Of a stretch of 64,000 nucleotides of DNA, positions 24,740 to 36,679 are shown piece by piece. The notes beneath the pieces were generated by a model. That model saw only the letters and a list, made by a program, of their open reading frames with translations, had not been told where the DNA came from and made no database searches. The DNA comes from Zopfochytrium polystomum. Taxonomy: Eukaryota > Chytridiomycota > Chytridiomycetes > Chytridiales > Chytridiaceae. Position 1 is the first letter of the stretch. Every line of letters begins with the position of its first letter. A program made the position numbers and the translations under genes. The stretch covers positions 1 through 64,000 of the forward strand of contig JAIVFJ010000075.1 in assembly GCA_025765615.1 (NCBI GenBank). Direction: 5' to 3'.

Positions 24740-25908
24740 ATGGACATTGACGACCTCACTGACGACGAGGACGATCTCTTCAGTCTTGCCATCTTGCTAC
24801 TTCAGTACGGCGGACAAAACACCTTGACAACTTGCCAGGGATTTCGCTACAAGCAATGTGAACAACCTCCGGAGTTCTGGATCCACCACTTCCGCTTTAC
24901 AAAAGACGAGATCGCCTTCCTATGTGATCGTCTTCGCATCCCCGACCCTTTCACAACTGTAACCCGTTACACCACATCCGCTCATGATGCTGCCTGCATC
25001 ATGCTTTTCCGACTCGCATATCCATGCCGATTGCGCACGATGGAACAGTTTTTTGATCGCTCAATCTCAGCCCTCTCAAACATAGCCAACGATGTCATCG
25101 AGCTTGTCCACAGCAACTTCCAACATCTACTTGGTTGGGATCACCAGCGGATGGATCAGCGGAGACTTCAGCAATACGCAGATGTGATCTGCAGGAAAGG
25201 TTCGCCTTTGGACTGTTGCATCGGGTTCATCGATGGTACAGTGCGTGGCATCGCCAGACCGTCGAAAAACCAGAAGGTTGCTTACAACGGACATAAGGTG
25301 ATTACGCTTTATGTTTGCATTCAACACAAGTTAACTTTCCTTCTCAGCGTAAGCATGCCCTGAAGTACCAATCTGTCGTTGCCCCCGATGGTCTTGTCGT
25401 TCACCTGTTTGGGCCAGTTGCTGGCTCTCGACACGATGCTTACCTTTTCAAGAGGAGCAAGCTTGCTCTCGTTCTGGCCCGCCACATCAAAGCTCCTGGC
25501 ACGCTGCATAAGCGCTTTGTGATCTACGGCGATCCAGCATATGGCATTCAGCGCAACCTTATCTCCCCTCATCGTGGGTCGAACCCAACTACTTTACAGT
25601 CGCTCTTTAACAAGAAAATGAGCCGGGTGAGAGAGGCTGTCGAGTGGGGGTTTGGGATGGTGGTGAACGACTGGGCTTTTGTTGACTTTCCAAAAAACCA
25701 AAAGATATACCTACAGCCAGTTGGAAAGATGTATCGCGTTGCAGTGCTGCTCTCCAACTTTAAACTGTGCTTGCGGGGTGGTAACCAGATTTCCGACTAC
25801 TTTAACTTGAAGCCCCCCTCTTTAGACGAATATTTGCGAAGTCGTGAGGATGATTTGGAAGAGTGGCCTGCCAACTCTGAGGACGAGCATTCTCACAAAG
25901 ACCAATAA
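24740..25908 (+). CDS. PIF/Harbinger DDE transposase
   Basis: Two exons, 24740-25297 and 25348-25908, with a 50 bp GT-AG intron, encode 372 residues from the first ATG. The DDE_4-type nuclease core shows FIDGTVRGIARP (first Asp), YNGHK joined across the intron to RKHALKYQSVVAPDG, then GSRHDAYLF (second Asp), YGDPAYG and REAVEWGFGMV (Glu). An acidic N-terminus precedes a region that likely contains the helix-turn-helix (TMEQFFDRSISALSNI). The intron position inside the YNGHKR motif and the exact phase match support the model. It acts with the Myb-like protein encoded at 25930-27168. Confidence 0.88.
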
Positions 25909-25929
25909 AGCACTTGTAGCAATTTTATT

Positions 25930-27168
25930 TCACTTTGCTTTGTGTTGCTCAAGCATTTGCTGCGCGATAGCCATGATCGCCATGCTTGTGGACTGCACCT
26001 GGGCCAGGGCCGCCTTTCTCTCAGCCAGTTCCAGCGCCCAGCGCTCATCCGCCTTCTGATTTGCAACCGCCTCCCGCTTTGCCTGTTCCTCCGCAAGATG
26101 CTTCTTTTCCTCATCATTCCTCTTCATCTCCTGTTCCGCTTTCCTCTCAGCATCCACTGCTTGCTGCACCGCCCATTGAAAGCGACGTTCCTCAAGATTT
26201 CTCATGAATGTGACATTCTCAGCGTCATCTGCCTGCCTTTTCTCATCGAGATCAAGACGCCGCTGTGCCGCCTTCGCTTGCTCGTTTCGAGCACGAGTGT
26301 TGGTGTCAGTCATTCCTTGAATCGCAGCGATCACAGTCCCGCCTCCACTTCCTTGGCGCGATCGCTTGCTGTTCACTGCGGGATCGAGATCGGGATCGAC
26401 TTGTTCGAGGCCATCAGCAGTCACCTGCGTCCGCTTTCCAAGGGTGGTCATTGCTGCCTCCACCACATCAGCTCCAGCAGCATCTCGCTTATAACGAGTA
26501 GCCTTCTCGTTTTGCGCCCTGCTGTTCCTTTTCTCCTCTAGATCGTCCATCTGTTGAGGAGAGTGCGTTGTTAACCAATCATAAATGCCCATCTCACGTA
26601 CGTCACGAACCTCACTGAACAAACTGTCTGCAAGAGTATCACGCTCTGTCAGTTCTTCTTCTGTGCCTGATTGACGGAGGGCACTAGCGTCTTTGTCCTT
26701 GTGCCATTTTCGGAGAGCATCAAGCCTCTTGCTGCACTGGGGTCCGTCCCTAATGTCATCAAGGGTGAGACAGCAAGTGTTGTTGACATTGTTTGCAACA
26801 GTCACCCATGCTCCTGCTGTCTCGCCAAACTTAGCTTTGAAGGGTTCGATGCTGATGACCTCCTTCATAAGAGCGATGTCCATTTCGATTGTAAAACGGA
26901 TTGCAGGCTTTCGAACACGCTTTCCATACAGATTGCGAGCAGGTGCAGCCACTTCTCCTGCTCCATCTAGGTCTTCTTCATCGGCCAGTTCTGCAGCTGG
27001 AGTACTTCCTACGTCAACAGCTGGTCTGTGAGCGGCCGTGTGAGCTGTAGCGACTTGCAGTGCAGCGGCAGTGGCGGGAAGGACAGCGGTTGCTGCTGAC
27101 TCCACTGTTGTTGAGCAGGAGGCGATCGGTTGGCGTTTGGGGAGGACCTTGCTGTCCTTCTTTCCCAT
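25930..27168 (-). CDS. Harbinger Myb/SANT-like DNA-binding partner
   Basis: The product is 412 residues, with start ATG at 27168. Residues about 88-160 (RFTIEMDIALMKEVISIEPF ... AWVTVANNVNN ... CSKRLDALRKWH) form the Myb/SANT-like trihelix found in the accessory protein of Harbinger elements, which recruits the transposase to the ends. Residues about 300-400 are a long charged coiled coil (Glu/Arg/Lys/Ala-rich). The gene converges on the transposase with only 21 bp between stop codons. Confidence 0.8.
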   Translation of the reverse strand: MGKKDSKVLPKRQPIASCSTTVESAATAVLPATAAALQVATAHTAAHRPAVDVGSTPAAELADEEDLDGAGEVAAPARNLYGKRVRKPAIRFTIEMDIALMKEVISIEPFKAKFGETAGAWVTVANNVNNTCCLTLDDIRDGPQCSKRLDALRKWHKDKDASALRQSGTEEELTERDTLADSLFSEVRDVREMGIYDWLTTHSPQQMDDLEEKRNSRAQNEKATRYKRDAAGADVVEAAMTTLGKRTQVTADGLEQVDPDLDPAVNSKRSRQGSGGGTVIAAIQGMTDTNTRARNEQAKAAQRRLDLDEKRQADDAENVTFMRNLEERRFQWAVQQAVDAERKAEQEMKRNDEEKKHLAEEQAKREAVANQKADERWALELAERKAALAQVQSTSMAIMAIAQQMLEQHKAK

Positions 27169-27335
27169 CTTTTTACGATTTATTTATGGTTCTCACAAGG
27201 AAAAGTTCTTCCTTGTGAGGGTCTGCTCACAAGGAATTTTCTTCGCCATTTTTCCTTGTGAGCGAAGGAAAAGTTCCTGTCAGGAAATTTGAGCAAGGAA
27301 AAGTAAATTTCCTTGCGTTGCAAAAACTCCCTATT

Positions 27336-28229
27336 TACATGATTAGATACACATATAAACCATTAACTGGCGCAATCGAAGCGATAAACTGGACTTAATT
27401 AGACAAATGTAGTAACCGCAATGCAAACTGCGAGTTACTCATGATGTGTTATCCTTATCCTCAACGCATCCCAACCACACGCCAGTTAAGCAATTTCGCC
27501 AGATCCTGAAGCGCACTGCAGATAGGATAAGCCAAGATTGCAGTTTTATCCACCCATCCTTAAATTTTTGCTGTTTGCACATGAAAAGTTCCCAATAGGT
27601 TGTCAACACCTCATCCTGGTCCGCCCGATGTGGGGGTCGAACCCACGACCTTAAGACGTACTTTCGCGCCTCCAGAGGGTTAGGGTAATGGAACCCTGCC
27701 ACACTCTCCCCCTAGATCTCGCGGTCGAGGTACTGGACAGCTGAGAATGTTGGTTGCCAGTTAAAGACACGTCCCACAGCGGTCATTTCCCTCCACGCAA
27801 CAATGGCTGCGACTGAGCTGCGCGCAAATCGGCGCTAGGAAGAGACCAAAGCACCATTTTCCTTTCGCCACGTGTAGTGATGTGTGGTTCTGCTGATATG
27901 ACGCCGTTCCTTTTCACTCCTGCGTTGCTTTGCTTCTCAACATTAGCTCCAAGAACCTAAGGCTCCTCAAAGGAACGCGTTAACTGTCACACCATCCGAA
28001 ACCTTATTTGCCACAATCTGAATTTTTTATCTTGAATTCACAAGTGCAAAGAAGAGCGATATGAGCGAGAGGATGAGAGTAGTCCCCAAAAAAAAGGAAC
28101 AAAAAAGAAAGAGAGAAAAGTTGGACAAAAAGCTGTGGCTGTCGGTCACAACACTCGATGAGAAGATGAGCCCATCACCCTAACGTGTCGCTTTAATCCT
28201 TCTTTTCGCAAGAACCTGCAATTGTTTCA
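27336..28229. other. Intergenic spacer after the Harbinger element
   Basis: No protein-coding gene supported. It contains a tRNA-derived fragment at 27622-27660 and otherwise unremarkable sequence. Confidence 0.4.
27622..27660 (-). pseudogene. tRNA-Lys-like 3' half
   Basis: On the minus strand GTCTTAAGGTCGTGGGTTCG is followed by a perfect T-arm (GTGGG/CCCAC) and the acceptor strand ATCGGGC. The pattern is that of tRNA-Lys(CTT), but the 5' half with the complementary acceptor strand is missing. It is likely a pseudogene or SINE remnant. Confidence 0.4.
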
Positions 28230-28232
28230 GTG

Positions 28233-31200
28233 TCATACTTTTTCCCAAGAAATAGACCTTAAGCCACATAAGCAGACAAATTTCGGCCGAAGCTCCAAAG
28301 GTTTGTGAGTCTCTGTGTGCTCTTTCAGGTTGCCAACTCGAGTAAAGCTGTGGAAATTATATTCCATCAATGTAAGGAGAGACGCGGTACTTGAAAATGT
28401 GTGCAACTTCCCGCAGCCTTCCGTATTGCAGACAAACTTCTTTTCAGGAATCTGCGCTGTCTGGTGGACTGCTATTTCCGCAGACTGTGTTGTCAGGTAG
28501 ACTTCTTTTCGTTTTTCCTTGTTGGGGTGTGCTGTGCGACTGTGATCTTCAAACTCAGCGTTGGTGGAAACTTGGCAATATCTACACACGCAAGATTTCA
28601 GTTTGTCAAACCAGGCGGCGCGCTCACTGAGAAAGTAAACAAGTTTTTGTTTAATTATTGAGGGGTCAATGACTGCAAAGGTCATAACAAACATGAGAAA
28701 CTCGGATAGATTGCCGTATGCCTTAACAATTTCGTTAATGTCAAATCTCGGCAAAAAGGGAGCTGTCCCTCGTTTATCCCAGAACTTCTGGTCAGCTTCA
28801 TCAGTGAGGGCCGTTTGCAGGGTGTCGCATATGGCCTTGCGTCTGGCAGTGCTTGTGGTCGCGCTCGTGTACTCCTCAATTTGAAGGCAAGCAGCCTCAA
28901 CGGTGTCGTTTTCCACCACTGGCAGTGGTTTGGCAATTCGGCGGTCGACCAGTCGATTGACTCCGGCAGAGTATAGAACCCCCTTTCCGCCTTCCAAACA
29001 GCTGTGTTGAGCCTCGACGAATCGCGAGCAACGTAGTGCTCAAACCAAGATTTGTACTGAGGACCTGTTAAGTGTATAAAAAAACTCAACTGTGACACGT
29101 GATCCGTCACAGTCCAAGGGACATCCTTGCAGCCTCGCCACCCACAAGCAATGCAGTAGTCGTGGCTAAAGCCTTTCGATGGGAGTTCATTGTCACTAGT
29201 GATGCCTGGCCGTTCAAACGATAACATTAACAGCATCAGGATGTCAAATCAAAACTCACCTGCATACCCGCCATCCGTGTTATTTTCTTCAGGTATTTCG
29301 TACAGTTGTTATAAGTTGTGCTTTTATCATTAAGAAATCACACAGGGAGGTTAAAATGCATCGAATAACACTTATTGCTCGGGGCACTGACAAATTGTTC
29401 GAATCTAACGCCGGAATGACAGGAAAGCTAAGGCAGTCTTCTTTTATGCGAAGGTCTTTTTTCTCCAGAATCTTAGCGACGTTCGAAACGACAAAAAAGC
29501 CCCGGGTGTAAAAATTGATGAACATCCTTGCACCATTTTAGTGAGTAGCAGTTAGCTGAGGAGACGCTTAAGCTTCATAAAAAAAAGTCTCACCAATTTG
29601 CCGCGCTGCACACATGCACAGACTCTGCAGGCAGGCCCACACGAAATGTATACTGATTGTTACAAATCGTTTCTCCCTTAATGAAGCTAAGATCTATTGT
29701 TCCAACCAAGAGATTGCCATCGAATTGAAGATGGACGTCACTGACATTCAGTCCCCCGATAAACTTGGTGAACAAGGATCCGTCTGAAGAATAATGAGGA
29801 GTTAGGAGAGAGTAATTTAACTAATCCAGCGTGTGCTTCTGCGCACCATCTACTCCTTCAAAGGGATCACCTATCAGACCATCCAGTATTTTCTGCTCGC
29901 AACTGCGCAGCAGTTCGTCGCAGGCCTCCTTTCCTACAATGTCTCCCTTGTCCCCGTCCTTGAGCTCTGGTGTACGATGATATTCTGGCGCCAGTTGAGT
30001 GAGCAATGGTGTTTGCCACTGCAAAACGGAGCAACTGCTAAAAAATTTTCAGCTGAGAAGGTTTTAAAGAGATGCTCGATTTCTCAATGCAAAACAGACC
30101 GTGAATCCACCAATTGCCCAACCTTCGACGCGTCTTTTCATCAAAACGTCATCAAGAGTTTTCATTATAAGAGCATGGGCATCTCGGTCGATCAAAACCA
30201 CCCTGCAGGGAATTTCTTTTGAGTTGATACAATCCCAGAGGTGTTTGACACCACTCCACTCAACTGCAAAAAAAATCTCTTGCTCTCTCTGCTTACCTTC
30301 GGCGCTCGTTGAATAACGGGTTTACTGACGCGTATTCCCAAAGGAATGAGAAAGACTGGAAACATTCAGCATCAGGCAGAAGAAACGTTCAACTTGTCAC
30401 TGTTGTGCGCTTACCTTGGACACCAACTCAAGCTGGCCAGTTCGACCCAAATTTTTGAACCAAGTCGCTTTTTCGTTCAACTGCGTTGTAGACGGTCCCG
30501 CTGTTAGTTCTTGAACTGGACCAAATCGCAATCACTGTGAAAGGCGACTCTAAAGGGAAACGAGAACATTACGATTGCAAGCAGAGTCTTCAGGCGGGTC
30601 TTCACAGTTCCGTAACTGAAACAATGGGCATACTGGCCGTCGCGCCTGTGCATGGCTTGCGCTGCCACATAATTTCGGAGTTGTTCTGTTTTCGTGAAAA
30701 TTGTGAAGTTTCCGAATCAGCAATTCCACAAAAAGCTGCGTACAGCACCACTGCAAAACACGCGTAGTATGATTACCAGCAGTAACTTCAACGCTAAAAA
30801 TGTCGCTTGTTGTAGCTTTTACTTCCGGTCCCCTCACGAAGCCCGTGTACAGGGCTTCCACAAGGCTGCGATTTTTGCGGGTGCCAGGTGCGAGATTTGC
30901 ATTCTCGTACATTGCCGCAATCCGATTTGTTACCTCCACTGATGGCGCATTCTTGAAGATGCTCACGTGCTCTGTCCGAGTAACCCGCTGCTTTCGAAAC
31001 GGCTGTGTTTGGTGCTCCTTGGCAACGCTACAGCTGGCCTGGACAGCCTGGACAGCTCCATCTGACCGAAGGGGTGAGTCCCGTTCAGCTGCAAGTTATC
31101 CGCATCTGAAGAAGTGGTGTGGCTGGGCTGGACGACCTCACTCAACTGTATGTTTTCTGTAACCAAAGTGGAAGCATGGCGAGCCCTTTTCCGCTGCACG

Positions 31201-31490
31201 TCATCCGCAGCAGAAGAGGAGGCGTGGCTGTGCTCAGGCGGCGCATCTGCGTTGGATGCCGCGATGTGGTTGGGCAGACAATCACCCTTGCGCTGAACAT
31301 CTTCATCATCCAAAGCGATCGTGTACGTGTAAACGTGAGCAAGTGCGAGAATCGTTCCATCAGTTGTCCCTCTGAATTAGTTGAACAGGAGGGATCGACC
31401 ACGCCCACACTCACCACCAATCGTCCACCTGGTCACCACAAACTCCAAGACGGCATCCATCTCGTCCACTTCGATCTCCATTCCATCCAT
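28233..31490 (-). pseudogene. Multi-piece minus-strand gene with C2H2-like fingers, frames interrupted
   Basis: Starting near 31490 (MDGMEIEVDEMDAVLEF), successive minus-strand open pieces at 30963-31313, 30550-30966, 29821-30024, 29590-29775, 28682-29236 and 28233-28997 carry ordinary protein sequence. Adjacent pieces join only by one-base frame changes (for example near 30965 and 28985 at GGAAAGGGGG) or possible introns. The last piece has two Cys/His clusters (CRYCQVSTNAEFEDHSRTAH; FVCNTEGCG followed by HTETH) like C2H2 zinc fingers. The central part resembles no family I can name with confidence; a Crinkler-like effector or transposon gene is conceivable. Exon borders are not defined here. 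Confidence 0.35.
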
Positions 31491-31499
31491 GTTTTCGTA

Positions 31500-33348
31500 T
31501 CTGATTGGGATCGTGGGAACAAGCGGGGGTACGTGACGAGTTCGTGCTTCGCAGCGGCGACCTGACGTGGTCTCGTTCTTTATTTATTTGTTTTTTTTTT
31601 TTTGCCAAAGCTGGTAACAAACAGACAAACAAGAAAAAAATAAAAATAAAAATAAATAAAAGCTGCTTGGCTTGTCCTCCCGTCGATCATCCATGCTATC
31701 CGATCGGTACCAAATCGTGCAACAGCCACAACAAGATCGAATGGATTGGTTGCTGTGGCGAGGTTGGTTTGTTGCTGGTCAGGCTCGAGCTCGAGCGTGT
31801 GCGGGTCATAAGAAAATAAAATAAATATTAATGAAAAAAAAACGAAAGAAAGAGAACGAGAGGAGCAGTGGATCTGTCAATGCCGATCATATCGAATCAT
31901 GTCCAAACTGTATGCAGCTTGGCGGCGTATACGCGCAGCGCAACGCCAGCCAGTGTGATGTCGCAAGCAGCATGCGCAAAGGTGCGATTCGCCGAGGCCA
32001 CATGGTAGAGAGGTTTAGAGAGCGACGGATGCGGGGCGGATGGTGGTGGTGACGGTTGGAGAGGACGTCGGGTTGGTTCATGGATAGAAGGGGGGGGGGG
32101 GGAGGGGGGGAGGAATGGGGGTTTGTTGGAGGACGACGAGTGGAAAACCTCTTCCACCCTTCTTATTGGTGGCGATGGTGGTGGTGGTGGGTTTGGCGGG
32201 TGGTCCGCATTGGTTGTGGTGGTAGGATGTCGATGACGAACGACGACGACTTCAGATCTGTCGACGAGAGAGCGTATCGTGAAGGTGATCCTTTCTGCAC
32301 TGGAGGGGGCGGGGTTCAGCGTGGGAGGCAGTGTCGAAATTTTTTTTTTTTTGTCCAAAATGGACAAGCAAAAGGCGGAATGAAAAGCAAAACAAAAACA
32401 CTTTTGCTTTGCTCAGCCGGCAAGAGATACAGCCACTGAGCTATGGTTGGAGCTTGCAGATGGGCTGCAAACTGGTCCTGCGACTTGCGAGGTTATTGCA
32501 CAAGTACCAGTGACAATACTCAGTGTCTGAAGGCAGTCCAAGATAAGATAAGGGGGAGGGCATGCTAAGGGTGTCCATGCTGACAACCATCAGTAGTCAG
32601 TAGGTGCTGCGGAGATTGCGCCTTTTGCAATGCTATGTTGACCCTTATCCAACCAATGCATTTGTGTCTTACGTTGTTACGTAGCAGGGATACTATCTGC
32701 TTGAGTGGAGGAGGTGGAAAACTGTTTTTGCTGGGTTTCTGCTCCACTATACTCGGAGTCTTTGTCAACAGTGCAAGCCAGTGTATCACAATAACTGACA
32801 GCCACAATAGGTTCAGGTCTGTCTTGTGCCTCTTGCTGCTAACCAGTCAGTTCTGCCTAACATGAAAAGGCCAGCCCAAAGGTGTTCTTGGTTGTGGCTG
32901 TGTGGGCGTTGGCAACACAAAACAAATTTCAGCAAACTGCACAATGGTTTTCCATGATAGATACCTTGTTTCTGCTTTTGCAGAATCAACCCTAAAGGTC
33001 AACAGAGCTGACAAGCATGGTGTGTGCAGGGATATCAGTATCCTAAACTGATCATGAGACAAACACTGGATTCTTATTGTACCACATATCTGTCACACCC
33101 AAACGATGGGTGCCATAGCGCCACTGGAGCATTACAGATATCCTTTGTTTCGGATTTTTGGTTCCAGCACCTTGAAAGGGACCTCACATGATAAGTGGAG
33201 CCAGCCAATCAAGAAGTAATTTCCAACAGGGCATGAAGTGGGCTATTGGCAACAAGGGCTTCAGCTGTTGGTTGGAAAATTTTACAGAAACCTGAGATCC
33301 TAAAATCTCTATAGAAATTGTAAATACAAGTGTGAGGGAATAGTGCAG
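31500..33348. other. Gene-poor region with low-complexity stretches
   Basis: G-run and GGT-rich stretches at 32,060-32,230 give long proline-rich antisense frames that I do not consider genes. A tRNA-like 5' half lies at 32411-32450. From about 32.5 kb the sequence becomes rich in TG/CA dinucleotides and poor in CpG. Confidence 0.4.
32411..32450 (-). pseudogene. tRNA-like 5' half (A-box)
   Basis: CATAGCTCAGTGGCTGTATC on the minus strand matches the D-arm/A-box of tRNAs, but no T-arm follows. Probably a tRNA-derived SINE head or broken tRNA. Confidence 0.3.
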
Positions 33349-33420
33349 TCCCAGTTAGTATAGTGGCTAGTATCACCCCCTGTCACGGGGTAGACCCGGG
33401 TTCAATTCCCGGACTGGGAG
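33349..33420 (+). tRNA. tRNA-Asp(GTC)
   Basis: 72 nt. Acceptor TCCCAGT/ACTGGGA, anticodon stem ACCCC/GGGGT with loop CTGTCAC giving GTC, and T-arm CCGGG-TTCAATT-CCCGG. All four arms pair. Confidence 0.9.
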
Positions 33421-34250
33421 TAGAGTTGAGGGTTTCTGTGGCTAGCACGCAACTACATGGCTTGCAACTTTGTCCTCCTAAGTGATCCTCAGATGATGTT
33501 GAGGGGAAATTTTCAAGGGTAACCTGCTTTAGCCCAATCATCCAGTTGCTGTACAGCAGTGCTGGTTGGAGCTTGAGCGTTGGATACTCCAGGAATTCCA
33601 GGACTTGCCACTGCCAGTATTGTAAAAGCGGGAGATTAAGTTATGCAGGCACTATTCCTGCGATTCAGAACAATGGTATGGCTGAGCGAATTCCCCTGCT
33701 GTAGAAGAGGATTGTACTTTCTTTTTTGTCCTTACAAATGCTTTTCCTTTCCCTTTTTCAACAATGAGAAATAGAAAAGATCTCATGGTATCAGAAACCT
33801 TGCCGCTTTGGCTGCTTCTGCATCAACGCTGTGGCAGCTCCTGCAGGCCAGTCTGCCAGTTGCCTGCGAAGCCAATCTCTCACAGTTTCTCGACAGCCAC
33901 ATTGTTGTTCTGTAGCCAAGACACAGCCACACTTTGCCCAGGCACCCACACCTTTGGGGAGGAGAGGCTGCTGTGAAACATGACTAAATTGGGGTTCCCA
34001 CTGCACAGTGCGCACCAGCCATAAGAAACAAATGGAGTGGGGTCACTGATCCTCTTTCCCCTTGACCCTTCCTTCAGAGACCCAACAAATATAGCAAGTA
34101 GCAGTGGCACCACACTGCACCAAACACCAGGGAGGACAGTGGAGTCACGTGTTGGACTTCTTTAGTGATTGGTCCTTTTCTTGCTTTTGATGGAAACATG
34201 AGAGGAGTGGAGAAATAAAACAGATACCGCAGGAGCTTGCAGCACTGCCT

Positions 34251-34321
34251 TGCAACAGCCGGGAATCGGACCCGGGTCTACCGCGTGGCAGGCGATAATT
34301 CTACCACTGAACCACTGTTGC
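34251..34321 (-). tRNA. tRNA-Gly(GCC)
   Basis: 71 nt on the minus strand. Acceptor GCAACAG/CTGTTGC, anticodon loop CTGCCAC giving GCC, T-arm CCGGG-TCCGATT-CCCGG. The fold is complete. Confidence 0.9.
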
Positions 34322-34741
34322 ACTGGATGTTATTGATATCGTTTTACATTGCTCACTAATCTACTTACAGGTACTGGAGAAAAAGTTTCTTTGCAGTGTT
34401 GCTGGAAGAACACCAGGGTCCCAGAAAGAGCCCTCATTCCATGGACCCACTAGTGTCCTTTGCTTACAAGAAATTTGATTGGTGTGTGGATCAGTTGCAG
34501 CACTTGCGCAACGCATCTCTGCAAAATGGCTGCAGCCAATCATGCATCAAACTCTACCAGCCACAAGAATATTTAAAAGCAGCTTGACTGAAGGAATAAG
34601 CAAACAACACAGGTGCGTAAACAAAGGCAAACTATGTGATCAGACACAACAATCACTGTCAGCACAGTAACACCAACCTCATGAAGATCTTCAAAATCCA
34701 ATTGCGAGCGCAATCAGTAAAAGCAGCTTTGACTAACCATT

Positions 34742-34822
34742 GCGCTGACCGGGAATTGTACCTGGGGCTGATGCTATCTCCCACGGGTGGAAGGCGTCTA
34801 TTTTACCACTAAACTACCAGCC
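34742..34822 (-). pseudogene. Degenerate tRNA-Gly(TCC)
   Basis: On the minus strand the D-arm GTTTAGTGG and anticodon loop CTTCCAC (TCC) are present, but the variable region carries an insertion of about 8 bases. The T-arm is altered (CCAGGTACAATTCCCGG), and the acceptor pairs only partly, with G-U. It is probably a tRNA pseudogene. Confidence 0.5.
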
Positions 34823-35358
34823 TTTTCACGTCCCTTGGGGTTGTCGTTCCAGTACCCATCGTGCTGCCAACCAATGCCAAGCATCACGTTCCTTCCAATG
34901 TTTGCCACCATTGGCAGCACTTTAGCCAGCCATCTCACCCATAGTTAGGAGCTCAAAAGCACTTGTTCATACAGGTTTGACAAATGGCCAATGCCACCAG
35001 TGCCAAAGTCGTGCAAACAACAAACTGGAATCAACAGAAGGTCCTTGGAGGCAGAATGAGGAGCTCTACTGAGGATGGAGGTGGAGCAGCTCAGGTTCCA
35101 AAATCAATACAATTTCGCTATTTGTGACAAAAAGGGCCTTAATGGTATTGAGTTGTGTAGTAGCTCAGTGGTGATGGCACAGCCGAATCTGTGCGCTGAC
35201 CCAGAGCCCAGCAGAGGAGCAGCAGTGTGAGCACCTCCCCTGTGCTCCCCAGTGTGCCTCACCAGGAGAACAATCTTCCCGCCATATGTCTGTACAAAAT
35301 TGCCATTTCTCCTTTGAAGGAGAAAGTGCTCCAACCAGCCAGTGGAAGGGAATGGGGT

Positions 35359-35467
35359 CCTCTGGGTGAGAGTCGAACTCACGACCTTCGGATGACTGTG
35401 TGGAGGAGCACCTGCGCAACCAGGTGTGTCATGTATGAGACCGCTTTAACCAACTAAGCCACCAGAG
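35359..35467 (-). tRNA. tRNA-like gene, anticodon uncertain, possibly intron-containing
   Basis: On the minus strand the acceptor (CTCTGG/CCAGAG), D-arm (GCTTAGTTGGTTAAAGC) and T-arm (GTGAG-TTCGACT-CTCAC) pair well. The region between D- and T-arms is about 40 nt longer than usual. An intron after the anticodon would explain this, but the anticodon stem could not be closed unambiguously; CAT is possible. A pseudogene cannot be excluded. Confidence 0.45.
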
Positions 35468-35588
35468 CCATCGCACAAGTGGGTGCACTGCATGTCTTGT
35501 TGTGTGCCTCCCATTTTCTCACTTGTTTTAGTGGAACATGGCTGGAGTGCCACGCAATGAGGATGCAAGTTTTGTTAGCTTTTGCTAT

Positions 35589-35660
35589 TCCCAGATCGTC
35601 TAACGGTCAAGATTCCGCCCTTTCACGGCGGCGATCGGGGTTCGATTCCCCGTCTGGGAG
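35589..35660 (+). tRNA. tRNA-Glu(TTC)
   Basis: 72 nt. Acceptor TCCCAGA/TCTGGGA, anticodon stem CCGCC/GGCGG with loop CTTTCAC giving TTC, T-arm CGGGG-TTCGATT-CCCCG. Complete. Confidence 0.9.
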
Positions 35661-36596
35661 CCATCAGTTGGACTTCGCTTGCTGGACAGAGCTTCCACTT
35701 CCAGGCTCAGACTCCAGTGCTGGACTGGCTTGGCTTTCACTTGACTGCCACTGGCTGCTTTTCGGCTAAATCACTTCAAATTGTTTCTGTGTTTTTTTTC
35801 CTAGGATCTGATTTTGTTAGAAATTGAATACTCCATCATGCCAGCCAGTTGATGTGAATGAACAAACAGGAAAAGTGATTGTTGGTGCAAATTTCAGACC
35901 CTGTCCATCCCACAATCAACCCACCTCTGCAGTATTTCACCAGGCACGCCCCATGGATCCTTACTCAGGTGCCTGCTTTAGAAGCAGGAAATGTAAAGCC
36001 ACCTCTGAATCAGTCTCATCTGGACCTGTTGCATGCACTCTCTGGCATAGGTGTGAGAATCTCCTCCTTCTCCTGGCAGACCATGGAGCGTGGCGCTCCA
36101 GGACAATCCCTCTGGAGAACAGGTTGAGACAAAGTGTGGGGCTTGACAGCTGGGTGTGAGGAAGCAGCACTGTCTGTGGCGGCAATCAAGCAGGATGCAA
36201 TGGTGTTGTGGCAACTGCAATGGCAAAGCAGCAGTGATGCAGGAACAGAAATCCTCCTTGAGCTGACAGGGACGCTCTCTATGAGCTCAAATTTTTGGAC
36301 GCCCCTTTCTCCTCTGCCACTTAAAAATTCCCAAACTGACAAAAAGCACAAGCACACTCAGGCAAGCTGGTGCTTTCCAACTTGGCACCATTTCTTTTCA
36401 TGAAAACAAACCAGGAGAATCACCTTTTTGGATGATTTAAATTTTGTGTTGGGCCATTGGCAAGCCAAAGCCAGGGACTGAAGTTGTCTGTGGATCAGTG
36501 CAATATCAGGCTGCTGCTGCACATCCAGGTTTGGAGCTGCCTGCAAGTGGCACTGGTAAGTACCAATTGAAAGTGGCCTATTGGCCAGGAGGCACA

Positions 36597-36678
36597 GACA
36601 ACGTGGCTGAGCGGTTAAGGCGACAGACTAGAAATCTGTTACGGTTTCCGTGCACAGGTTCGAGTCCTGCCGTTGTTG
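36597..36678 (+). tRNA. tRNA-Ser(AGA)
   Basis: 82 nt with a long variable arm (ACGGTTTCCGT). Anticodon stem CAGAC/ATCTG-type with loop giving AGA. Acceptor GACAACG/CGTTGTT with one G-U. T-arm CAGG-TTCGAGT-CCTG. Confidence 0.88.
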
Positions 36679-36679
36679 G

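Larger units (their letters stand above)
24605..27332. mobile_element. Complete PIF/Harbinger transposon
   Basis: Inverted ends of at least 35 bp begin AGGGAGTTTTTGCAACGCAA at 24605 and end with its complement at 27332. The flanking triplets 24602-24604 and 27333-27335 are both ATT, giving the 3 bp target duplication of the superfamily. Inside are two convergent genes, a DDE transposase and a Myb/SANT-like partner. CAAGGAAAA-type subterminal repeats occur at both ends. Nothing in the element looks broken, so it may be recently active. Confidence 0.9.

Noticed and set aside
32060..32367. Proline-rich frames around the G-runs
   Set aside because: They derive from GGT/GGG simple sequence; no conserved segment.
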